Source: Cellulomonas composti
GTDB lineage: Bacteria; Actinomycetota; Actinomycetes; Actinomycetales; Cellulomonadaceae
DNA length: 47,092 bases
Direction: 5' to 3'
Assembly: GCF_007990245.1 (NCBI RefSeq)
Contig: NZ_BJWG01000017.1
Span: 1-47,092 of the forward strand
Notes under the pieces: generated by a model
What the model was told of the DNA's origin: nothing
The model's database searches: none
The model's input: only the letters and a program-made list of their open reading frames with translations
Translations under genes and position numbers: made by a program
In this document: positions 37,988-44,826 of the stretch, piece by piece
Numbering within the stretch: position 1 is the first letter of the stretch
Layout: each line of letters starts with the position of its first letter

Positions 37988-38754
37988 GCGCCGTGCTGCC
38001 CGGCCTGCGGTTCGGGGTGGCGTCGGCTGCGGGGCCACGCGAGACCAACGAGGACGCGACGCTCGCGCAGGACGACGTCTTCCTCGTCGCCGACGGCATG
38101 GGCGGCCACGACGCGGGCGAGGTCGCGAGCGCGACCGCGGTGGATGCGCTGCGCGCGCTCGCGGACGACGCGACGGCCGCGGCGCAGGCCGGCGCACCGT
38201 CGGGTGTGTCCGAGCAGGACGTGCGGGCGGCCGTCGCGGCGGCGCACGACAGCGTCCGCGCGCTCGCGGACAGCGGTCATCGCCGGCCGGGCACGACGCT
38301 CGCCGGCGTCGTCGTGACGCGGCGTGCGGGTGCGCCGTGCTGGCTCGTCGTGAACGTGGGTGACTCGCGCACGTACCGGATGGCGGGCGCGGTCCTCGAG
38401 CAGGTCTCGCGCGACCACTCCGAGGTCGCCGAGCTCGTCGCGGACGGGCTGCTGCCGCCCGACGAGGCCGCGCGCCACCCGTGGCGGCACGTCGTGACCC
38501 GCGTCCTGGGCGGGGGAGCCTCCAGCGTCGAACCCGACGTGTTCCTGCTGCCCGTGAGCCCGGGCGACCGGATGCTCGTCTGCTCGGACGGCCTGACCGA
38601 CGCGCTGCCCGACGCGCGCGTCGAGGCCGAGCTGAAGGCGCTGGACGACCCGCAGGCGGCCGCGGACCGACTGGTCGCCGCGGCGCTCGCGGCGGGCGCG
38701 CGGGACAACGTCACGGTGATCGTCGTGGACGCGCCGGCCCACCTGCCCGGCTGA
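37984..38754 (+). CDS. PP2C-family Ser/Thr protein phosphatase
   Basis: 256-aa soluble phosphatase of the PPM/PP2C family. Motifs in order: RETNEDA near the N-terminus, VADGMGGHDAGEVAS, VVNVGDSRTYRM, RDHSEVAELV, VCSDGLTDALPD and ARDNVTVIVVD, which together supply the metal-binding aspartates. It overlaps the mycP stop by 4 nt, so it is produced with EccD, EccB and MycP. With two FHA proteins in the same locus it suggests Thr phosphorylation of secretion components, with this enzyme reversing it. The matching kinase is not in the window. Confidence 0.92.
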   Translation: MSAVLPGLRFGVASAAGPRETNEDATLAQDDVFLVADGMGGHDAGEVASATAVDALRALADDATAAAQAGAPSGVSEQDVRAAVAAAHDSVRALADSGHRRPGTTLAGVVVTRRAGAPCWLVVNVGDSRTYRMAGAVLEQVSRDHSEVAELVADGLLPPDEAARHPWRHVVTRVLGGGASSVEPDVFLLPVSPGDRMLVCSDGLTDALPDARVEAELKALDDPQAAADRLVAAALAAGARDNVTVIVVDAPAHLPG

Positions 38755-38760
38755 GCGGCG

Positions 38761-39672
38761 TCACCCCGCGCGGGCCGCCAGGACCTGCGCGCGCCCGGTG
38801 CGCCACCCGTCGACCGCGAGCGCGACGAGCGCGACCCACACGAGCGCAAACCCCCACCAGCGCGCGGGCGGCATGTGCTCGTCGAGCAGGAGCACGCCGA
38901 TGACGAAGTGCATCGTCGGGGTGATGTACTGCAGCAGCCCGACCACCGTGAGCGGCAGCCGCCGCGCGGCGTCGTTGAACAGCAGCAGCGGCACCGTCGT
39001 CACCACGCCGGTGAACGCGAGCAGCGCGGCATGCCCCACCCCGTTCCCGACGAACGTGCCTCGACCCGAGGCGCCCAGCCACGCCAGGTACGCCAGCGCG
39101 ACCGGCGCGAGCACGAGCGTCTCGGCCGCGAAGCCGGGCATCGCCCCGACGGTGCGACCGACGCGGTTCTTGATGAGGCCGTACAGCCCGAACGAGACGG
39201 CGAGCGTCAGCGCGATCCACGGCACACGGCCGTAGCCGACCGTGAGCACCATGACGGCCGCTGCGCCGCAGCCGAGCGCGACCCACTGCACGGTCCGCAC
39301 GCGCTCGTGCAGCACGAGCACCGCGAGCGCGACGGTCACCAGCGGATTGACGAAGTACCCCAGCGACGCGTCGACGACGTGCCCCGACTGCACGCCGAAC
39401 ACGAACACGAGCCAGTTCGTCGCGAGCAGCACCGCGGCGAGGGCCAGCAGTCCCAGCGTTCGGCGGTCGCGCAGCACGACGACGAACGCGCGCCACGAGC
39501 GCGTCACGACGAGCAGGAGGCAGCAGAACAGCAGCGACCAGACCGCGCGGTGCGCGACGACCTCGTCGGCGGTCGCGGGCGCGAGCACGGTGAAGTAGAG
39601 GGGCAGCAACCCCCACAGCACGTACGCGCCGATCCCCGCGGTCAGGCCGCGTCGGTCGGGGGCGTCGCTCAC
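38761..39672 (-). CDS. rarD: RarD/EamA-family permease
   Basis: 303-aa inner-membrane protein with about ten hydrophobic helices in two EamA-like halves. N-terminal GIGAYVLWGLLPLYF, followed by HRAVWSLLF, NWLVFVFGVQSGHVVDASLGYF and the second-half GLLQYITPTMHFVIGVLLL, matches the RarD subgroup of drug/metabolite transporters. Substrate unknown. The start is GTG at 39672, leaderless by the look of its promoter. Its stop is 6 bp from the convergent PP2C stop. Confidence 0.88.
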   Translation of the reverse strand: MSDAPDRRGLTAGIGAYVLWGLLPLYFTVLAPATADEVVAHRAVWSLLFCCLLLVVTRSWRAFVVVLRDRRTLGLLALAAVLLATNWLVFVFGVQSGHVVDASLGYFVNPLVTVALAVLVLHERVRTVQWVALGCGAAAVMVLTVGYGRVPWIALTLAVSFGLYGLIKNRVGRTVGAMPGFAAETLVLAPVALAYLAWLGASGRGTFVGNGVGHAALLAFTGVVTTVPLLLFNDAARRLPLTVVGLLQYITPTMHFVIGVLLLDEHMPPARWWGFALVWVALVALAVDGWRTGRAQVLAARAG

Positions 39673-39678
39673 CTGCGC

Positions 39679-39684
39679 ACCCTA
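39679..39684 (-). promoter_or_regulatory. -10 element of the rarD-like gene, leaderless
   Basis: On the minus strand TAGGGT is followed by exactly 6 nt and the GTG start, the same geometry as at 20176-20188. No Shine-Dalgarno is needed for a leaderless message. Confidence 0.5.
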
Positions 39685-39705
39685 GACCGCGCGCGGCGCC
39701 ACCTG

Positions 39706-39734
39706 TTGACGACGGGCCCCGACGCCCCTACTGT
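39706..39734 (+). promoter_or_regulatory. Strong promoter of the alpha-amylase gene
   Basis: TTGACG (39706-39711), a 17-bp spacer and TACTGT (39729-39734) form the best sigma-70-type promoter in the window, predicting a start near 39741 and a ~197-nt leader before the GTG at 39938. Apart from the operator candidate, nothing else was recognised in that leader. Confidence 0.7.
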
Positions 39735-39744
39735 CCGTTTGCAG

Positions 39745-39773
39745 CAACTTTCATCGCTCTTGCGATGGAGTTG
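39745..39773 (+). promoter_or_regulatory. Operator-like dyad just after the amylase start site
   Basis: CAACTTTCATCGC and GCGATGGAGTTG face each other across TCTT; the inner 6 bp pair perfectly and the outer 5 bp also match. Flanking TTGCAG repeats add symmetry. The position just downstream of the predicted start site suits a repressor such as a LacI/MalR-type sugar regulator. The family is inferred, and a leader hairpin is also possible. Confidence 0.5.
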
Positions 39774-39937
39774 CAGACCACGGGGACGCGCCCGGACGCC
39801 CGGCGTCCGGTACCTCCTCCTCGCCCGCTCGTCGGGCGCGGCGCCCCCGAAGCCGGCCCCGGCCGGTGCGGCCGTCGCGACGGTGCGGCGGTCAGGCCTG
39901 GTCGACGACGACGTCGGCCCGACAGGAGGAGTGAACC

Positions 39938-42103
39938 GTGCGCACCACCCCGCAGCCCCCACCCACGAGCGGCACGCGCCGGCGCGGCGCGCTCGCCGCG
40001 ATGCTCGGGGCGACGCTCGCGCTCGGCGCGGGCCTCGCCGCCGCGTCGCTCGGCCACGCCGCACCCGCCGCAGCGGCCCCGTCGGGCGACCGCAACGTCG
40101 GCGTCAACCTGTTCCAGTGGACGTGGACCTCGATCGCCAGCGAGTGCACCGACCACCTCGGCCCCGACGGTTACGCCTGGGTGCAGACCTCCCCGCCGCA
40201 GGAGCACCCCGTGCTCGCCGGCCAGTGGTGGACCTCGTACCAGCCCGTCAGCTACAAGATCGAGTCGAAGCTGGGCACGCGCGCGCAGTACAAGGCCATG
40301 ATCGACACCTGTCGCGCGGCGGGCGTGCAGGTCATCGCGGACGTCGTCATCAACCACATGTCGGGCCAGACGGGCGGGACCGGCTGGGCGGGCACCGTGT
40401 TCTCCACGGAGACCTACCCGGGTCCGGCCGGCGGCTACGGTCCGCAGGACTTCCACTCGTGCCGCACCGACATCAGCAACTACGGCGACCGCGACCAGGT
40501 GCAGAACTGTCGGCTCGTCGGGCTGCAGGACCTCAACACGGGCAGCGAGTACGTCCGCCAGGAGATCGCGGACTACCTCAACGACCTGATCTCGCTGGGC
40601 GTGCGCGGGTTCCGTGTCGACGCCGCCAAGCACATCTCGGCCACAGACCTGGCCGCGATCAAGGCGAAGGTCTCCGACCAGAGCGTCTACATCGTGCAGG
40701 AGGTCATCGGCGCCTCGGGTGAGCCCGTGCAGCCGAGCGAGTACCTGGGCATCGGCGACTCGCACGAGTTCAACTACGCGCGCAACCTCAAGAGCGTCTT
40801 CAACGGCGGCAACCTCACGTCGTTGCAGGGCCTGTCCGGCGCGTCGTGGCTGCTGCCCTCGGACAAGGCGGGCGTGTTCGTCGACAACCACGACACCGAG
40901 CGCAACGGCGAGACGCTGAACTACAAGTACGGCTCGACCTACCGGCTCGCCAACGTGTTCATGCTCGCCTACCCGTACGGCTGGCCGACGGTCTACTCCG
41001 GCTACGAGTTCTCCGACAACAACGCCGGCGCACCCCAGCAGTCGAACGGCAAGGTGAACGACGCGGTCTGCGCCTCGGGCGCGTTCACGTGCGCGCACCG
41101 GTGGAACGAGACCGCGCACATGGTCGGGTTCCGCAACGCGGTGGCAGGCACGTCCGTGACCTCCTGGTGGGACAACGGCTACGACCAGATCGCCTTCGCC
41201 CGCGGGGACAAGGGGTACGTCGCGATCAACCGGACGGGCAACGCCCTCACGCGCACGTTCACGACGAAGCTGCCCGCGGGTCAGTACTGCGACGTGATCG
41301 GCGGCTCCGCCGGGTCGTCGTGCACGGGGACGACCGTGACGGTCGACGGCTCGGGCAACGCGACGTTCACCGTCCCGGCCAACGGCGCGGTCGCGCTGCA
41401 CGTCGGGGCGCGACCGGGCACGACGAGCTCGCCGAGCCCGTCCACGTCGACCCCGACCGGCCAGGACCTGACCGTCTACTACGCGACCACGAAGGGCTGG
41501 TCGGCGTACCGGATCCACTACCGCGTCGGCACCGGCGCGTGGACGACCGTCCCGGGCGAGCTCATGTCGGCCGCGTGCACCGGCTGGGTGCAGCGCACCG
41601 TCGACAGCAACGGCGCGACGGTGACCGCGGCGTTCACCGACGGCAACGGCAGCTGGGACAACAACGGCTCGCGTGACTACACGTTGTCCGGGTCCGTCGC
41701 GGCGGTCTCCGGCGGCGTGGTCACGACGAGCGACCCGTGCGGCACGACGAGCACGCCCACGACGAGCCCCAGCGCCACGCCCTCGCCGACGAGCAGCCCG
41801 ACCGCGAGCACGGCGGCCGTCTCGTTCGGCGTCACGGCGACGACGTCGTGGGGACAGAACCTGTTCGTCGTCGGCGACGCCGCGGCGCTCGGCGGCTGGG
41901 ACACCTCGAAGGCCGTCGCGCTCTCGTCGGCGACCTACCCGGTGTGGCGCGCGTCGGTGACGCTGCCCGCGGGCACGGCCGTGCAGTACAAGTACGTCCG
42001 CAAGGACGCGAGCGGCGCCGTGACGTGGGAGAGCGGGTCCAACCGCACGGTGACCGTGCCCGCGACGGGCACCCTCACGCTCACCGACACGTGGCGCGGG
42101 TGA
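39938..42103 (+). CDS. Secreted alpha-amylase, GH13 with CBM25/26-like and CBM20 modules
   Basis: 721-aa extracellular enzyme predicted to hydrolyse starch alpha-1,4 bonds. A signal peptide (about residues 1-47) is followed by a GH13 catalytic barrel with all four conserved regions: DVVINH (135-140), GFRVDAAKH with nucleophile D228, IVQEVI with acid/base E255, and VDNHDTE with D319. After a Ser/Thr/Pro linker comes a starch-binding module (VYYATTKGWSAYRIHY, WDNNGSRDYT; CBM25/26-like), a second linker and a C-terminal CBM20 (NLFVVGDAAALGGWD, YKYVRKDASG). GTG 39938 lies 6 nt after AGGAGGAG. It is monocistronic. Confidence 0.95.
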   Translation: MRTTPQPPPTSGTRRRGALAAMLGATLALGAGLAAASLGHAAPAAAAPSGDRNVGVNLFQWTWTSIASECTDHLGPDGYAWVQTSPPQEHPVLAGQWWTSYQPVSYKIESKLGTRAQYKAMIDTCRAAGVQVIADVVINHMSGQTGGTGWAGTVFSTETYPGPAGGYGPQDFHSCRTDISNYGDRDQVQNCRLVGLQDLNTGSEYVRQEIADYLNDLISLGVRGFRVDAAKHISATDLAAIKAKVSDQSVYIVQEVIGASGEPVQPSEYLGIGDSHEFNYARNLKSVFNGGNLTSLQGLSGASWLLPSDKAGVFVDNHDTERNGETLNYKYGSTYRLANVFMLAYPYGWPTVYSGYEFSDNNAGAPQQSNGKVNDAVCASGAFTCAHRWNETAHMVGFRNAVAGTSVTSWWDNGYDQIAFARGDKGYVAINRTGNALTRTFTTKLPAGQYCDVIGGSAGSSCTGTTVTVDGSGNATFTVPANGAVALHVGARPGTTSSPSPSTSTPTGQDLTVYYATTKGWSAYRIHYRVGTGAWTTVPGELMSAACTGWVQRTVDSNGATVTAAFTDGNGSWDNNGSRDYTLSGSVAAVSGGVVTTSDPCGTTSTPTTSPSATPSPTSSPTASTAAVSFGVTATTSWGQNLFVVGDAAALGGWDTSKAVALSSATYPVWRASVTLPAGTAVQYKYVRKDASGAVTWESGSNRTVTVPATGTLTLTDTWRG

Positions 42104-42166
42104 CGCCCCGGGTGCGGTGATCGACCGGCCGGGTCCGCCACCTCCGCGGCGGCCCGGTCCCGGGGC

Positions 42167-42204
42167 GGGGTGGCGTCGGCGCGTGGAGGTGCCGACGCCA
42201 CCCC
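42167..42204 (+). terminator. 14-bp perfect hairpin after the amylase gene
   Basis: GGGGTGGCGTCGGC and GCCGACGCCACCCC form a perfect 14-bp stem with a 10-nt loop, 64 nt after the amylase stop. There is no T-run, but such strong GC hairpins often end transcripts in high-GC actinobacteria. Confidence 0.65.
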
Positions 42205-42214
42205 GTTCGTGTGC

Positions 42215-42254
42215 CCGCATGCTGGCCACGGTGTCCGCATGCTGGCCACGGTGT
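42215..42254 (+). repeat. Perfect 20-bp tandem duplication before the reductase gene
   Basis: CCGCATGCTGGCCACGGTGT occurs twice in direct succession, ending where the -35 of the next promoter should lie. Each unit contains the palindromes GCATGC and TGGCCA. It may be a duplicated regulator site or a small slippage duplication. Confidence 0.7.
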
Positions 42255-42403
42255 CCGAGGCGTGGGCGTGGGGCCCCTAAACTGGCGCCAGCACCGCCCT
42301 GCCCGCCGTGACTGCCCCTGACTGCCTGCGTGACCGCCGCTGCGAGGGGCGCCGCAGCACGAGGGGCCGGCAGGGCCCTGGTCCCGATCGGAAGGTCTGC
42401 CCC

Positions 42404-43786
42404 GTGAGCACCCCGACCCTGCGCGTCGCCGTCGTCGGCGCCGGCCCTGCCGGTATCTACGCGTCCGACATCCTGGCCAAGACCGGGCTGGACGTCAGCA
42501 TCGACCTGTACGAGCGCCTGCCCGCGCCGTTCGGCCTCGTGCGCTACGGCGTCGCGCCGGACCACCCGCGCATCAAGCAGATCATCGTCGCGCTGCACAA
42601 GGTGCTCGAGCGCGGCGACATCCGCCTGCTCGCCAACGTGGACTACGGCACGGACCTCAAGCTCGACGACCTGCGCCAGTTCTACGACGCCGTCATCTTC
42701 TCGACGGGCTCGATCCGCGACGCCGCGCTGCCGATCCCGGGCGTGGACCTCGAGGGCTCCTACGGCGCCGCGGACTTCGTCTCCTGGTACGACGGTCACC
42801 CGGACGTGCCGCGCACCTGGCCGCTCGACGACACCCAGGTCGCCGTGATCGGTGCGGGCAACGTGGCGCTCGACGTCGCGCGCATCCTCGCCAAGCACGC
42901 CGACGACCTGCTGCCCACCGAGGTGCCGGGCAACGTCTACGACATCCTCAAGGCGAGCCCGGTCACCGACGTGCACGTGTTCGCGCGTCGCGGGCCCGCG
43001 CAGGTGAAGTTCTCGCCGCTCGAGCTGCGCGAGCTGGGCCACGTCCCGGACGTCGACGTGGTCGTCTACCCCGAGGACTTCGAGTTCGACGAGGGCTCGA
43101 TGTCGGCGATCCACTCGTCGAACCAGACCAAGCAGGTCGTCAAGACCCTCACGGACTGGACGCTCAAGGAGCCCGAGGAGTTCACCGCGTCGCGCCGGAT
43201 CCACCTGCACTTCCTGCACAAGCCCTCCGAGATCCTCGGCGAGGACGGCAAGGTCGTCGCGATCCGCACGGAGCGCACCGCGCTCAACGGCGACGGCAAC
43301 TCGACCGGCACGGGTCAGTTCCACGACTGGCCCGTCCAGGCCGTCTACCGCGCGGTCGGGTACTTCGGCTCGCCGCTCGTGGACATCCCGTTCGACGACG
43401 TCGCGGGTGTGATCCCCAACCGCGAGGGTCGCGTCATCGACGTCGACGGCGAGCCCCTGCCCGGCGTGTACGCGACCGGCTGGATCAAGCGCGGCCCGGT
43501 CGGCCTCATCGGCCACACCAAGTCCGACGCGTCCGAGACGATCCGCCACCTCGGCGAGGACGTCGCGGCCGGCGGCGACGCGTTCTACACGGCCGTCGAC
43601 CGCGAGCCCGACGCCGTCACGGACTTCCTCGCGTCGCGCGGCGTCGACGTCATCCAGTGGACCGGCTGGGAGCTGCTCGACGCGTACGAGCGCGAGCTCG
43701 GCTCCGCGCAGGGTCGCGAGCGCGTCAAGGTCGTCCCGCGCGAGGAGATGGTCGACGTGTCTCTGGGGCGCAGCTCGACGCGCTGA
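42404..43786 (+). CDS. Ferredoxin/flavodoxin-NADP reductase, FprA-like
   Basis: 460-aa FAD enzyme of the adrenodoxin-reductase family (mycobacterial FprA type), which moves electrons between NADPH and ferredoxins. The FAD loop VVGAGPAGIYASDIL is at the N-terminus, then PAPFGLVRYGVAPDHPRIK, the NADP loop VIGAGNVALDVARIL near residue 150, RRGPAQVKFSPLELREL and the C-terminal GWIKRGPVGLIGHTKSDA. The open frame extends upstream, but GTG 42404 lies 8 nt after GGAAGG and gives MSTPTLRVAVVG. The redox partner is not encoded nearby. Confidence 0.94.
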   Translation: MSTPTLRVAVVGAGPAGIYASDILAKTGLDVSIDLYERLPAPFGLVRYGVAPDHPRIKQIIVALHKVLERGDIRLLANVDYGTDLKLDDLRQFYDAVIFSTGSIRDAALPIPGVDLEGSYGAADFVSWYDGHPDVPRTWPLDDTQVAVIGAGNVALDVARILAKHADDLLPTEVPGNVYDILKASPVTDVHVFARRGPAQVKFSPLELRELGHVPDVDVVVYPEDFEFDEGSMSAIHSSNQTKQVVKTLTDWTLKEPEEFTASRRIHLHFLHKPSEILGEDGKVVAIRTERTALNGDGNSTGTGQFHDWPVQAVYRAVGYFGSPLVDIPFDDVAGVIPNREGRVIDVDGEPLPGVYATGWIKRGPVGLIGHTKSDASETIRHLGEDVAAGGDAFYTAVDREPDAVTDFLASRGVDVIQWTGWELLDAYERELGSAQGRERVKVVPREEMVDVSLGRSSTR

Positions 43787-43810
43787 GGCAGGAACGGGCC
43801 CTTCTCGTCG

Positions 43811-43816
43811 TACGTT
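43811..43816 (+). promoter_or_regulatory. -10-like element of htpX
   Basis: TACGTT lies 40 nt before the htpX ATG and predicts a leader of ~33 nt containing GAGGA. No clear -35 was found, so this is a weak call. Confidence 0.35.
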
Positions 43817-43855
43817 GTGCCGGGAAGACCCGAACCACGCACGACGAGGACGGAC

Positions 43856-44734
43856 ATGACGCACCACCACTTCAACGGGCTCAAGACCGCGCTGCTGTTC
43901 GGCGTGATGTGGGCCGTCCTGCTCCTGATGGGCTGGCTGCTCGGGGGCGGCACGCCCAAGTTCCTGTGGTTCTTCACGGTGCTCGGCGTCGTCATGACGT
44001 TCGTCGGGTTCTGGAACTCGGACAAGATCGCGATCAAGACGATGAAGGCCGTGCCCGTCACCGAGGCGCAGCAGCCCGCGATGTACCGCATCGTGCGGGA
44101 GCTCTCGACGAAGGCGCGTCAGCCGATGCCTCGCCTGTACGTCTCCCCCACGCAGGCGCCCAACGCGTTCGCGACCGGCCGCAACCCCCGCAACGCTGCC
44201 GTGTGCTGCACCGCGGGCATCCTCACGCTGCTCGACGAGCGCGAGCTGCGCGGCGTGCTCGGCCACGAGCTCCAGCACGTCTACAACCGCGACATCCTCA
44301 CGTCGTCGGTGGCCGCCGCGGTCGCCGGCGTGATCACGTCGCTCGCCCAGATGGCGTTCTGGTTCGGCGGCGACCGTCGGGACAACAGCAACCCGCTCGC
44401 GGGTCTGCTGCTCCTGCTCCTGGCGCCGCTGGCCGCGACGATGATCCAGCTCGCGATCAGCCGCACGCGCGAGTACGACGCCGACGAGGACGGCGCGTCG
44501 CTCACGGGCGACCCGTTGGCCCTGGCGTCAGCGCTGCGCAAGCTCGAGTCGGGGACCCGGGCGCGTCCGCTACCCAAGGACCAGAAGCTCGAGAACGTCT
44601 CGCACCTCATGATCGCGAACCCGTTCAACGCGGCGGGCGCGGCACGGCTGTTCTCGACCCACCCGCCGATGGCGGACCGCATCGCGCGGCTCGAGGCCCA
44701 GGCCGGCACCCAGGACGGCATCACGCGCTACTGA
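43856..44734 (+). CDS. htpX: HtpX-like M48 membrane zinc protease
   Basis: 292-aa membrane metalloprotease for quality control of membrane proteins. Two N-terminal helices (about residues 10-28 and 35-53) are followed by the zinc motif HELQH (137-141), two more helices and the third ligand E206 in [13 protein letters not shown], also a family signature. [19 protein letters not shown] precedes the active site. The open frame begins at 43817, but ATG 43856 has GAGGA at 6 nt and gives [10 protein letters not shown], a typical actinobacterial HtpX start. Confidence 0.93.
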   Translation: MTHHHFNGLKTALLFGVMWAVLLLMGWLLGGGTPKFLWFFTVLGVVMTFVGFWNSDKIAIKTMKAVPVTEAQQPAMYRIVRELSTKARQPMPRLYVSPTQAPNAFATGRNPRNAAVCCTAGILTLLDERELRGVLGHELQHVYNRDILTSSVAAAVAGVITSLAQMAFWFGGDRRDNSNPLAGLLLLLLAPLAATMIQLAISRTREYDADEDGASLTGDPLALASALRKLESGTRARPLPKDQKLENVSHLMIANPFNAAGAARLFSTHPPMADRIARLEAQAGTQDGITRY

Positions 44735-44778
44735 TCGGCGTCGGCCGCCGGGGATGCCGTGCGCCGGGGGGCGCTGGT

Positions 44779-44784
44779 TAGGAT
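44779..44784 (+). promoter_or_regulatory. -10-like element of the surface-protein gene
   Basis: TAGGAT fits TANNNT and predicts a start near 44791. That leaves ~36 nt to ATG 44827, enough to include its GGAGG site, and argues against the GTG at 44797. Confidence 0.45.
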
Positions 44785-44826
44785 CGGGGAACTGCGGTGA
44801 GGCTGCCGCGTACTCGGAGGTCGCCC

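Larger units (their letters stand above)
42104..42403. other. 300-bp intergenic region with hairpin, tandem repeat and promoter
   Basis: No gene is seen. In order it holds the hairpin at 42167-42204, the 20-bp duplication at 42215-42254 and a -10-like TAAACT at 42278-42283 with a predicted start near 42290, giving a ~114-nt leader for the reductase gene. The -35 is not recognisable and the repeat sits where it would be expected. Confidence 0.6.

Noticed and set aside
39728..44278. A 1516-codon open frame on the minus strand opposite the amylase, reductase and htpX genes.
   Set aside because: Its translation is Arg/Ala/Gly/His-rich without any domain, and the plus-strand genes it opposes have clear catalytic motifs. 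Long stop-free antisense frames are expected at this GC content.
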